A stretch of DNA of 64,000 nucleotides from Paraescarpia echinospica (lineage: Eukaryota; Annelida; Polychaeta; Sabellida; Siboglinidae), in contig CM034533.1 of the NCBI GenBank assembly GCA_020002185.1, positions 52,843,568 through 52,907,567 of the forward strand, written 5' to 3'. Below the pieces are notes generated by a model that saw nothing but the letters and a program-made list of their open reading frames with translations, made no database searches and had not been told where the DNA came from. Shown piece by piece: positions 12,542 to 23,547 of this stretch; the first letter of the stretch is position 1, and every line of letters starts with the position of its first letter. The position numbers and the translations under genes are program-made.

Positions 12542-14029
12542 CAGGTCCGTAGCCAGGGGGGTTCACGTGAACCCCCTTTTTGTGAACCCCCTTCTCCAAA
12601 ATGTGAACCCCCTCAAAATTGCATCTTTAAAATGTGAACCTCTAATTGTGTTCCATGTTTCTCAAAAGCGTTAGCCGCCATCCTAAAAGCTGCTGGATGT
12701 TGTTCAAGTATTACAAGGAATGTCAATTTGATTTGTACAGATGTTAAAGGGAGAACCGTTATATATTAAGTGACCATCACTGAATGTATGGGAGCCTGGC
12801 TGAGGGGTATGTCTCCTATGCCATGTGTGAAAAGGGCAGTCACTAGAGGAATGTGTGTTAACTGACAATTGCAGTCAATTAGCCTTGCAGAAGGACTTCA
12901 CACTATCCCAATGTCTTCTGTTATATAAACGCATGGGGTAACAAATACACAAGAAGCCGTACAATTATGAGTCCTAATTGTAGTCATTCAGAGGTGACAG
13001 ATGCACACAAAATACTGGTGAATGAACAGGGTGACGATGCTTTAACAATTATAAACGCATAACTTAAACCATAATTCATGATTTCCCATCAGAAATCTGT
13101 TAAAAGTAAACGAGAGGTGCGGCTTATTGTTTTTAGTATGATGATTAATTAAGGTAACTACCAACTGTTAAAGAGGCTATTCTCAACCATCATCAACTTT
13201 AGATGTGTAGCGAGTGTATTTCCTACAAGCTACAAACCCGGTAGACAAATTCATCTGGCTTAACACAAACCACAATTTGCATATATTGCACTGGAACGCG
13301 AATTTCGATGAATAATTGTACTTAATCAATACACAATAAAGTTTAGCTTCACCTATTTTTAAATGCGCTGATGAGAAATCGTGTATTTGTGTGGCTGTAT
13401 GGTTGCCGAAATACTGCGGTAGCTAGTTGCATGTTTGTAGATCTCAGAAAGGGGAGCCTTAACGCTGATGAGGAGGCAAGAATGTGTGAAGGGCTTTACT
13501 ATCAATTATTATGTCTATTTTGTGTTCCGTATTGTTGTAATATACAGTTAGTGTTTCCTGGAGTCAGTGTGGTGTAGAGGATATGGTACTTGACTGTTTG
13601 ACACCTAGAATGTAATTCAAATTCCACAAGAGGACGATTATATTAACAATATACTATCACTGCGTGTTGGCTTTTGTGAATTCAATTAAGTGTAAATTAG
13701 GCTTAATCAGGCAACAAAATGGGACAAATCTTCATAAACCAAAAACGCACACCCAAAACGACCTCGTTATGGCCCTGCGGGGGATGCTAATGTGGTGTTT
13801 GTATATAAGATGAACGAATATAAAACGAAGCCATATGGTCCACCGATCTCACACCCACTTCATTGTTCTTCCAGTTAGAAGTGTAACCTTCTGCATTATG
13901 AGCCCTCACGTGAACACGGGGGCCCTCTGCATTGTGAAAAATATAACCCAACATGAACTTGTGGCGCTACCTGGAGTCTGAATTGATAAAATATGAACCC
14001 CCCATTGTGAAAAGCTGGCTATGGGCCTG
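12542..14029. mobile_element. Non-autonomous DNA transposon with 5-bp TACTA target duplication (hAT5-like)
   Basis: The left end reads CAGGTCCGTAGCCAG (12542) and the right end CTGGCTATGGGCCTG (14015-14029). They are inverted repeats with two mismatches. TACTA flanks both ends (12537-12541 and 14030-14034). The subterminal regions carry GTGAACCCCC repeats at the left and ATGAACCCCC at the right. No transposase frame remains inside. CAGG ends with a 5-bp duplication suggest a hAT-type element of the 5-bp class. That superfamily call is inference; the boundaries are read directly. Confidence 0.85.
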
Positions 14030-14116
14030 TACTATGACATATATACCATTATAATACTATGACAAATAATATGACCAGTATATTAACTGGTATCAATAAA
14101 ATGTCGGTAGATTTTA

Positions 14117-14158
14117 CCATGTGGTAAACAAGAATGCCATGCTAAATTTTGCATGCAG

Positions 14159-14196
<38 letters not shown>

Positions 14197-14575
14197 GTGC
14201 AGGGGGTATTTTCGTGATCCGTGATTAGCAAAATTATTTCCTCTTTAAACGTGAAAGCTCTTTTTTTAATCCCTGTGATTCGTGATCAGGTGCAACAGCG
14301 TGATTTAAAATATATTTTCCTTGTGAACCGTGATTGAAGTATCACTTTCTTCGTGAAATTGACGACAGGTGACTACAAATTTCGATCTCCTCGTGAAACA
14401 AGAAATTGTATTTTTCAGTGTGAAATGTGAAAACCGAAATATTTTCACTGTGAATTGTGATCCAGGACCTCCTGCACCCCCTCTATATATATATACATGT
14501 ATATACATACATATATATATATATATGCTGCATGCAAAACTTAGCATGGCATTCTTGTTTACCACATAGTAAAAT
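14117..14575. repeat. Inverted repeat enclosing a GTGCAGGGGG-ended MITE-like insert
   Basis: About 55 bp at 14117-14172 (GTAAACAAGAATGCCATGCT...) recurs inverted at 14523-14575. Between the arms are TA and GA microsatellites and a 14196-14485 block with near-complementary ends (GGTGCAGGGGGT and CTCCTGCACCCCC). Inside that block are repeated degenerate words of the form TCGTGATCCGTGATT. Confidence 0.7.
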
Positions 14576-14594
14576 TTACAGACATATTTTTACG

Positions 14595-14841
14595 TGTGTG
14601 TGGATGACTATAAATTTCGAGAAGAGGAACATAATGCCTCCATTTAATATACATATATTATCATATATGCAGTTTTGAGCATGGCTGTTCTTTTAGTTAT
14701 CATGGTCTTATATATATATATATACATATATATATATAACTAAAAGAAAAGCCATGCTAAAAACTGCATATATGATAATATATGTATATTAAATGGAGGC
14801 ATTATGTTCCTCTTCTCGAAATTTATAGTCATCCACACACG
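14595..14841. repeat. Near-perfect palindrome, arms about 105 bp
   Basis: The left arm 14595-14700 and right arm 14737-14841 are reverse complements with about two mismatches and small end differences. They are separated by a 36-bp TA-rich centre. Part of the arm (GCCATGCTAAAAACTGCAT) resembles the arm of the neighbouring inverted repeat at 14117-14575, so the two are probably related foldback elements. Confidence 0.88.
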
Positions 14842-14868
14842 CTTATTATGCTTACTATATGATGTATA

Positions 14869-14873
14869 TGTGT

Positions 14874-14910
<37 letters not shown>

Positions 14911-14942
14911 TGTGCGTGTGTGTGTGTGCGTGTGCGTGTATA
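14869..14942. repeat. (TG)n microsatellite
   Basis: Interrupted TG dinucleotide repeat next to the palindrome. Confidence 0.9.
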
Positions 14943-15047
14943 TACATGTACATGTATGCTCGACTTTATTTTTTATTAATTTGGTCATTCGATCTACTTG
15001 GATATTACTTCGGATGGGTTGTGTAGTTAATGTATTACGAAAATGTG

Positions 15048-15296
15048 ATTTTTCTATAGAAAATATTCTATAAAATATTCTATAGGATTTTATAAAATAT
15101 TCTATAGAACATATATTGTAGGATATATCCTACAGAAAATGCAAAAATCATATAGAATATTCTATATAATATTTTCTGGAGAAAATTCTACGGTATCTTT
15201 TCTATAGAATATTCTATAGAGAGCGCCAAAAAATATAAATTATTCTATAGAATAACTTTCAATAGAAACATTCTATAGAATATTCTATAGAAAACT
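15048..15296. repeat. Cluster of TTCTATAGAA palindromes
   Basis: At least eight CTATAG cores, many as full TTCTATAGAA or ATTCTATAGAAT, are scattered with variable spacing over 250 bp. The related palindrome GGATATATCC is also present near 15121. The irregular spacing argues against a simple tandem satellite. Confidence 0.75.
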
Positions 15297-15639
15297 ATGC
15301 GCAAAATAGAAGACGATGATGCATAAGAAGGAGGGTGAGGAGGAAGAGAGGTGTCTGGATCCCACAGCTTGGACAACCAACGAACATAGCAACTAGAGGA
15401 CAACGTACATGCAACTGATTCAGCGAATCTCGTATAATTATTGTATGGGCTTGCATGGTTATCATAATAATAGATAACTATAAATTTGGGCTTAATAACT
15501 TTTGCGATCGTGGGCAGTAAGTAAAAACTGCACGTATTTTGGCACGACAGCTCACTTGATGGCCAAAGGTCGGGCCAAATGGGCATTTCGCATCGCGTAG
15601 TAGCGTCGCGTGGTGGGTCATGCACCAGCTAGTGAGAGA

Positions 15640-15905
15640 GCGGCTAGTTTAGTGGTTAGCACATCCACATAGCCATGGCATGCCAGCGCTCTAAGTTCAA
15701 AACCCGGACCGGACAGGCATGATATTTGGTGTAAAAACATGGCTCTCAATATTGGGGACTGTGTATCCTTCGTGACTCGGAGATCACGTTAATGTAGGTC
15801 CCGTCTCAATTCGGGACGTAAAAGAACTACTGAGGACGACAAGCACCCTCAGGCTCAGTGCCAGCATATAAAGGTCGGTTTGGCGATAATGATCTGAAAA
15901 AGGCT
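15640..15905 (+). mobile_element. tRNA-derived SINE, copy 1
   Basis: Pol III promoter boxes are visible. The A-box-like TAGTTTAGTGGTTAGC is at about 15645-15660 and the B-box-like GTTCAAAACCC at 15695-15705. The tRNA-like head continues into GGCATGATATTTGGTG, a sequence shared with the inverse copy at 23431-23547. The body after 15770 contains a small hairpin, GTCCCG (15798-15803) with CGGGAC (15812-15817). The 3' end is uncertain. Confidence 0.75.
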
Positions 15906-16526
15906 CACTAGTTGAACGAGACCTCATAAGACCAAAACATTGTAACCACAATAATACAGATCGACTATCAGTTAATAGAACGTTGCCGGGCGCTGGAAAC
16001 AACTAGAACTAGCTAATCTTCACCGAGTCCGTTGAAGGTCCGAAACCGGTTAGACACAATCGTGTCGCAATCGTTAGGCTGGCCGCTGTTTTACGTCTGA
16101 CCCTGCTTGACTACCTGTTGCTGGGTTTTTCTGTGCGTTGTAAACGCGCAAATTATAGTAGACGATGGTAAGCAAGAACCAGTCTTAAACAATCCTGCAA
16201 CGTTTATTATTATCTGTCATGGCATTACGTCGATGTGCACAAACGTTTGCGACGACAGCGGGACGAGAAACCGGCTTGAAGTCGAATACCAAACCCTGCG
16301 CCTTGCCGGAAGTGCGCTTAGCCTTACTGGCGTTGTGTCAAGGCAGGCCTAGTGCAGCTTCAATGTCATCGGTTACGTATTGTACTATATCAGTGGAATG
16401 TTTTGTGTGCGCGTTGCATCTCTAGTTTGCTATAAATATCTCTGTAAAGTGTAAGATCTTTGTTTTGCGATGTCACACGTTATACGGCACCGGGTCAGTG
16501 CCAGTGGGTAGCGTGCCGGTTTGTCT
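15906..16526. other. No gene seen
   Basis: Unique-looking sequence between the SINE and the hAT element. Short frames (16107-16352, 16219-16425) overlap each other in different phases without recognisable motifs. Confidence 0.4.
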
Positions 16527-17094
16527 CATCTGACAAGAGCTGTAAAAAGTACATTTATTTTGTACTTGAGTAAAAGTACAAGTAACTCTGGAAAAAGCTA
16601 CTCAAGTAAAAGTATGTCTTAGATGTTAAGTGTTACTGATTTAAAGACACTGTAGCTTGTCCGATGTAACATGGAACATACCAGGTCTGTGATGTATCTT
16701 ACTATAATTACTATTATTTTAACTGGATTGACAGATAAACAGAACAAATTATGTGGAATATATATGTCCCATGTTACACCAGAATACAATTTAAATTGAT
16801 TAAATAAACAAAACATAATGTTAGAAATATTTAATACACAGCAAAAGGTGCCACACTGTATTCCCGCATACAGTACGAATTTTTAAAAATACGGCAATAT
16901 CCAGTTTTAATACGGATTTGCTACAAAATGTAAGCAAATGTTAATTAATGTAGGTATATTTAGTAGCCTGGTAAATGGCGACACTCGCTCGGAACAAGCA
17001 TGTTAACCAATACAAAAATACTACAGTTTCAAGTTAAAATATGCATTTCAGAACACAAAATGTGGCCTGTCTGTAAAAACAACCATCCATTGCC

Positions 17095-17460
17095 AAACGT
17101 ACACATACACATCATTCACCTGTAGGTTGCCGAGGTGCGAAGGCTCTAGTCACTTTCTTCTTGGCCACTTTGCATTTCACCTCACATTCCTCACAAAGAG
17201 GATAATGGCCAACCGATGTTGTAATGCTATGTTACATAGTACGACGCCTCAATGGGCATTTACATGTTAGTTTGTCGTTGACATACACCATGTCAAATGT
17301 GTTCCCTTCTCCAGGATCATTGACGTCTTTGAAGCATGCGCCACATGAGTGTAACATCACCTCCAAGTTCATCTCCAGTTATTATTTCTCTTCTGGTTTG
17401 AGAAAGCGGGCAGCATAGAGGACACGCCATTTCAGACATCCTTCACACTTATAAAAATTG
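17095..17460 (-). pseudogene. Decayed cysteine-rich (zinc-binding-like) coding sequence inside the hAT element
   Basis: One minus-strand frame, broken only by stop codons (TAA TAA about a fifth of the way in, another TAA later), shows regularly spaced CxxC or CxC pairs: YKCEGCLKWRVLYAARF, then HSCGACF, LTCKCPLRRRT and HYPLCEECEVKCK. It ends in FAPRQPTGE and a stop. The pattern suggests a treble-clef or similar zinc-binding protein. I do not recognise the family. It may be cargo of the transposon, part of its lost transposase, or an older captured exon. Confidence 0.4.
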
Positions 17461-19030
17461 AAAGTGGAGAAAAATTGCAATTAGCCAGTTCACAATAATT
17501 AAAACAGTTTCCGTCTTACCTTATGGTGGTAGGCATGGTTTGACTGCTTATCTCTCTGTTACAATTGATTGGGTGTTTATAACCTATGTGGTTAAACAAC
17601 CAATCACAACATAAATATTTCAACCATGACAAGTTGGAGGGCAGAGTCATACCATCTTTGATGCAAAGTTGTATGCGTTGTCATAAAGCTTTGTTGTGAT
17701 GAACATATATATTCATTTGTAAATAATGAGTCATTCCAATTATTCAATTTTGGGGTGTGACATGTATTGCGATTATCTCACTGATGAGGTAACTGACACA
17801 ATGTCTGCTAGACACTCGTTCGGGTTTGCCGACACGTCCAACTTGTCCTTACTATTGTCCAAACTATCCCTCTGACATGTTGCTGTATTTTACGAAAAGT
17901 GCACTTGCATTTCTAAATGTTACTTATTTCCATGAAACATTCGAAAATTACAAACTAAAACAAACAAAAAAATTCACAAATCAGCATGTCATGCCATATT
18001 TAAACTACTTCAGACACTGTTGCTAACAGAGTTGTCATTTTAAGTAATCTTCAATGACTTGGTACATTTGTGGCGGGTCTAACCGGTGATTATTTACACT
18101 AGTAGCGCCACCGTGTAGACTCGAGCGAAGTCAACGCAAAATCTACTGACAGGCCTCAAATTTGATCAAATTGAGGGCTTTTATACTTTTTAGGGGGCAC
18201 ATAATATAAAACACGACCCGTTTGACTGTGAACAATAGCTTAATTTCCGAGGCAACGCGGCCAGTTGCCAGGGCATTTCGGCAAATGGCCGCGTGCTGCC
18301 ACGCAGTTCGAGGTGAGTACCAACCTGAGGCTGTGACGTTTGACAGCGTTCTGTTGAACTGATGTCTTCTCCGTCATCAAATTCCCCTGTGTGCATGTGG
18401 CAAATTGTGAGAAAAGCTCTAGGAATGTCTGCTTGCCATTTGGTACCGTCCTAGCATATCATGGTTTCAATATTGCGGTGGACCTACGAATTCGCAAGCA
18501 AACAAACACCGACATATTCGGACTAAAGATGGCCGACAATAGCAGACATGTCGCGCAAGCGCTATAGTTTCGTGCACGTGATTAGCCTCGATTCCAGACT
18601 AAGAGTATGCGGTCCTTGGAGCACGGGGCCCGCAACAAGCCAATATCGTTCCTATTTTAAACTCTATAGAAGGCATACACAGATCTGAAAAGCATTTAAA
18701 ATAGCGAATTTTGTTAATAGTAAATAGCAAAAAAAGGAGGCGGCAGCTAAAAAGGAAGTGGGCGGGGACGAGAAACTATTTTCGTTTTTTACTTGGCCTT
18801 ATTGAACAGGACAGGATTTGGGACGTTGTTCATCATCATCATCATCATCATCCTTTTGGCGGCCACAATCAACTTGCTGATTATTCTGCCGCTCTTTGGG
18901 GGTTGCGAGGAGGTAGAATTTGATTTTGCCAAGAGAAGAATACCTAGAGTGACAGACCTATGGAGAACATTCGATCGCTATAAAAGTTTTAAATTAATAA
19001 CAAAATAAACCCAAATAAAAAAATAAAAAA
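17461..19030. other. Interior of the hAT element, no gene seen
   Basis: No recognisable coding exon. A short (CAT)n run lies at 18829-18851 and an A-rich tract at 19015-19060. Confidence 0.45.
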
Positions 19031-19117
19031 AAACGCAAATGAAATCAAATGTAAAACAATTAAATAAATAATGAAATTAAAATCCATACCCCTATATCTA
19101 ACCTAACTATGTAATAT

Positions 19118-22100
19118 CTAGTTTTGTGGCACCCTTGCTTTGAAAGTGTCAAGGGTGCTGGCAGCTACAGCTGTTTCAGGCAGATCGTTCCAGTCTTTGG
19201 TGGTATTGGGGAGGAAAGAATGTCTGTACTTGGTTCTGCACTGGATCTGGCAGAGCTGCTGTGAGTGCCCTCTTCTTTGTCTGATCGGAGCAGGATGGAG
19301 TTTGGAGCAATCGACTACAGCTTGGTTCTTAATGATTTTATGTAACATGGTCAATCTTGCCACCTTTCTGCGGTACTGGAGGGAAGGCCATTTGAGCCTG
19401 TTGATCATTGTGGTGAGACTAGATGTTTTCTGGTACTGGTTGACCAAAAACCGAGCGGCTCTTCTCTGGACTGCCTCGATCTTGTCAATGTTGCGCTGTA
19501 TGTAAGGGTCCCAGACTGAGCAGGCATACTCCAGTATGGGACGAACGAAGGTCTTGTATGCTGTCTCCTTCAACTGGGTGGCGCTGATCTTGATGTTGCG
19601 ATGTAAGAAACCTAGGGTCTTGTTGGCTTTAGCACAGATGTTGTCAATGTGCTGGTCCCAGCAGATGTCTTGGGTGATGGTAACGCCGAGGTACTTGGCA
19701 GTGGTGACCGTTGCCAATGTACGGCCATGGAGTAGGTATTGGCACTCCGCTATGGTCCTCTTGCAGGTGACAGGGAGAGTCATACATTTCCCTGGGTGGA
19801 AAGCCATGTCCCATCGTTGTTCTCAGTTTTCCAGTCGGTGGAGGTCGAGTTGTAGCTGGTGTTGGTCGTGGTCAGTGGAGGAGAGGCGATAGACAGCGGT
19901 GTCATCAGCAAATAGGTGTGTCCGCGATGTGAGTTGTTCTGGGAGGTCATTGATGTAGGCCAGGAATAGTGCTGGGCCGACAACTGACCCCTGTGGTACA
20001 CCTGAGCGCACACTGACGTAGCCCGATGTAGCATCGTTAACCACTACTGCTTGCCACCGATTCCTGAGGAAAGCCCCGAGCCACTGGTTGACTTTGCCTT
20101 GAACTCCATAGTGGTGTAGCTTATGTAGTAGGAGACTGTGGTTAACCCAGTCGAAGGCTTTCGCAAAGTCCATTATTATGATGTCGGCTTGGTGGCCGTG
20201 TTCCAAGTTCTCGCTGAGTTCTTCAGTGAAGTCCAGTAGTTGTGTTTCACTTGATCTTAATTTGCAGAAGCCATGTTGTTCTGGCCTGAGGATTCCATTG
20301 CTTTCAAGGTGATTCATCAGAGCACTGATGATGACATGTTCTAGGATCATGGAACGCTTGTGATGGATACGGGGCAGTAGTTTGCTGGATCATAGTGCTC
20401 GCCTTTCTTAAAAACGGGCGTTATGTTGGCTTCTCTCCAGTCCAATGGGACTTCGCCTGTGCTGATAGAGGACTGGAAGATAGTAGTCAAAATCGGGGCC
20501 ACTTCAGTTGCCAGTTCTCTGAGTACCCGTGGACTGATGTGGTCCGGGCCACAGGCCTTGTAGGGATCTAGTTTGGTGAGAATCTTGTAAATGCCCTCCT
20601 CTGAGATGATGAGGTCAGTCAGCGTGGATGAATGTTCACCATAACTCATCTGGCACCTGGCTTGGAATTCTTCATCAGTATACTCCGTCCCTTCACTGAA
20701 GACGGCCTGGAAGTGGTTGTTCAGAGCTTGTGCTTGAGCCATAGGGTCTGTTATGAGCTGTCCACTGACCTTCAAGGGGGAGATGCTAGCCTTGGAAGAT
20801 CTCTGGTGTTTGATGAAGGTCCAAAAATGCTTCAGAGAGTGGGAGCCTTCTGCTGATTCGGGGTCAACTGTGATCGCATCATTGATGTATTCCCAGTAGG
20901 AGCGACGTATCTTGCACTGGATCAGGCTGCATAGGCTCCTAGACTCCTTCCTTAGTTCTTTCGAGCCCTGCTTCTTCATCATCTTGTACACCTGGTCGCG
21001 TCTCTTCACCAGTTTACGGATGTCTGGAGTGATCCATGGATTGCTGATCTTTTGGCGTGCTTCCTTGTGTGGGACGAAGGATGATACTGCCTTAGTGAGG
21101 GTGTCTCTAAACCTACTCCACAATTCCTCTGTAATGAGGCTGACTCTCTCTCTCTAGTTCAGCTTGAAGGTCCTTCAATGCCATCTTCATACTCTCCCAG
21201 TCGGCTTTCTTGTACAGTGGTACCTTCCGTGGAGATTGCCTGATTTTCTGTGTTGCAATATTGATTTTGCAGTATGGGATGTTGTGGTCTGATAGTCCTG
21301 GGATCACTTCGACTCTTGGGATCAGTTGTGGGCTGTTAGTCAGGAAGGGATCCAGGGTGTTTTTTTAATCTTGTTGATTCCATGACAAGCTGTTCTAACC
21401 CATGGTCATGGATCATATCGATGAAACTGTTGTGGAGACGAGGATAGACAGGTTTAGGTTTCAGGGACATAGTAGCCCAATCCCAGTCGGAGAAGTTGAA
21501 ATCCCCTCCAATGAGGAAGTGTGCATTCGGGAACTTTGTGGCTTTGTCAAGCGACTCACCGAGCTTCCTAAGGCTGTCTTCATCCGCGACGTTTGGGCGG
21601 TAGTAGGAGCACAGGTAAAGGGTCGGGTACCAAGTAGCTCTTCACTGTTACGAACCGCAATCAGTACTCCACCTCCTTTCCTGCCTCTATCCTTCCTGTA
21701 GATGGTGAATATGTCTGGGAATACTTCGTTGTCGGTAATTGCGTCAGACAGCCAGGTCTCAGTGCCTATCAGAATGTCAGGCTTCATGCTATCAAGCAAG
21801 TGGAGTGTTTCAGCCCGTTTCCCCACCGAAGACTGGAAGTTCACGTTCAAGACTCGCAGTGGTCTATTCTTCCATTTGTTTTGCTGATTTGCCCTAGTGG
21901 GAGTGGAGGCGTGATGTGGTTGAAAGCTGGTCTCAGCTGGTGTTGGACTTGAGATGTCAGAGGCTGAAGGATGAGAGTTGCCAGACCAGTCAACTCCATG
22001 AAGATCAAAAGCTGTTGCACTATTGGGGTTGCCACAGATAGCGCAGTGTCATTGGACGTCTTCCAAGTGCAACTTCTCATAGCTGAGAGTAGGAATACTC

Positions 22101-22140
22101 TGGCAGCGGGCATGAAACCACATCCCGCAAGTGTCGCATA
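19118..22140 (-). pseudogene. CR1/Jockey-like LINE, endonuclease plus reverse transcriptase, several lesions
   Basis: Read on the minus strand. The endonuclease part (about 21850-21113) has MKPDILIGTETWLSD and RKDRGRKGGGVLIAVRN. The linker (21123-20347) has DPYKACGPDHISPRVLREL and WREANITPVFKKG. The RT core (20350-19823) has MDFAKAFDWVNHSLL, SGVPQGSVVGPALFL and the catalytic FADDTAVY. The C-terminal part (19807-19118) has SVWDPYIQRNIDKIEAVQRR and a final WNDLPE. Lesions are an in-frame TGA between the core and C-terminal blocks near 19823, frameshifts near 20350 and 21120, and stops in the endonuclease. It lies wholly inside the hAT element. Confidence 0.9.
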
Positions 22141-22455
22141 CTACGCCTTTCCTTGACCAGCTGACGGATACTAATATTTTTGGAGCTCCAAATTTGTAAA
22201 AGATAAATTATGGATACTTCGTTACATTTATGAAAAGTACACGCATTTGTACTTCGTTACAAATAAAAGTACTCCTAAAAATGTACTTTGTTACTCATGA
22301 AAAGTAAACTTTTCTAGTTTCTACTCAAGTACGGTAACGAAGTACTTGTACTTCATTACGTCCCAGCTCTGCATCTGACCCTATTGACTTGAGCCCTGGC
22401 TTGAGGCTGTTCATCATGATCTTCTTCAAGTAATCTACTACCGTGTAATGACGAC

Positions 22456-23272
22456 TTTGTGGATGGTGTGGTGATTGTTGCGTGCGCCAGGTGTGCGGGT
22501 GTGGTGTTTGTTGCGTGTGTCAGGTGTGCGGGTGTGGTGGCTGTTGCGTGCGCCAGGTGTGCGGGTGTGGTGTTTGTTGCGTGTGCCAGGTGTGCGGGTG
22601 TGGTGGTTGTTGCGTGCGCCACGTGTGCGGGTGTGGTGGTTGTTGCGTGCGCCAGGTGTACGGGTGTGGTGTTTGTTGCGTGTGCCAGGTGTGCGGGTGT
22701 GGTGGCTGTTGCGTGCGCCAGGTGTGCGGGTGTGGTGGTTGTTGCGTGTGCCAGGTGTGCGGGTGTGGTGGTTGTTGCGTGCGCCAGGTGTGCGGGTGTG
22801 GTGTTTGTTGCGTGTGCCAGGTGTGCGGGTGTGGTGTTGTTGCGTCGCCAGGTGTGCGGGTGTGGTGTTTGTTGCGGGTGTGGTGTTTGTTGCGTGCGCC
22901 AGGTGTGCGGGTGTGGTGTTTGTTGCGTGCGCCAGGTGTGCGGGTGTGGTGTTTGTTGCGTGTGCCAGGTGTGCGGGTGTGGTGGCTGTTGCGTGCGCCA
23001 GGTGTGCGAGTGTGGTGTTTGTTGCGTGTGCCAGGTGTGCGGGTGTGGTGGTTGTTGCGTGCACCAGGTGTGCGGGTGTGGTGGTTGTTGCGTGCGCCAG
23101 GTGTGCGGGTGCGGTGTTTGTTGCGTGTGCCAGGTGTGCGGGTGTGGTGGCTGTTGCGTGCGCCAGGTGTGCGGGTGTGGTGTTTGTTGCGTGTGCTAGG
23201 TGTGGTGGTGGTTGCGTGCGCCAGGTGTGCGGGTGTGGTGGTTGTTGCGTGTGCCAGGTGTGCGGATGTGCA
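22456..23272. repeat. 33-bp minisatellite, about 24 copies
   Basis: The unit GCCAGGTGTGCGGGTGTGGT is followed by a variable GGTTGTT, GGCTGTT or GTTTGTT and then GCGTGC or GCGTGT, 33 bp in all. A few shortened units lie near 22835-22885. As 33 is a multiple of 3, each frame gives an 11-residue repeat. On the minus strand it reads HATNTTPAHLA and on the plus strand a cysteine/valine-rich unit, so long frames occur on both strands. No flanking coding signal supports a real protein. Confidence 0.95.
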
Positions 23273-23430
23273 GTGCTGGTTGTAACTGTTTATAAAATCA
23301 TGTGCAAGTGCAAGTTTAAAACAAACAGGTCACTCTTAGTTACACTTTGTTTGTGGCAGTGTTGGCAAGGCACTGCTTGAAAGCATCTAGAGAGGGAGAT
23401 TGAACTGATTGGGCGGTTAGGTTACATAGT

Positions 23431-23547
23431 CCCCAGTGTTGAGAGCCAGGTTTTTACACCAAGTATCATGCCTGTCTGGTCCGGGTTTCGAACTCAGAGC
23501 ACTGGCATGCCAGGCGGATGTGCTAACCACTACACTAGCAGCGGGTT
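23431..23547 (-). mobile_element. tRNA-derived SINE, copy 2
   Basis: On the minus strand there is the A box TAGTGTAGTGGTTAGCAC (about 23521-23538) and the B box GTTCGAAACCC (23483-23493). The head and the following GGCATGATACTTGGTG match copy 1 at 15640. The B box here is closer to the consensus than in copy 1. Confidence 0.78.

Larger units (their letters stand above)
16535..22371. mobile_element. Tol2-like hAT transposon (5.8 kb) with 8-bp target duplication
   Basis: A perfect 8-bp direct repeat, CATCTGAC, flanks the element at 16527-16534 and 22372-22379. The left end starts AAGAGCTGTAAAAAGTAC and the right end, inverted, starts CAGAGCTGGGACG. Both subterminal regions are packed with ACTTGAGTAAAAGTAC-type words, as in Tol2-type hAT elements. 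An 8-bp duplication and a CAGAG start are hAT hallmarks; the left end has lost its first C. No intact hAT transposase was found inside. The interior holds a LINE (19118-22140) and a decayed cysteine-rich frame (17095-17460). Confidence 0.82.

Noticed and set aside
15640..15720. A functional tRNA gene
   Set aside because: A and B boxes are present, but no complete cloverleaf with acceptor stem is visible and the sequence recurs with a shared non-tRNA body, so it is a SINE head.
22438..23380. Long plus- and minus-strand frames (208-301 residues)
   Set aside because: Translations of the 33-bp minisatellite; open in several frames and lacking domains.
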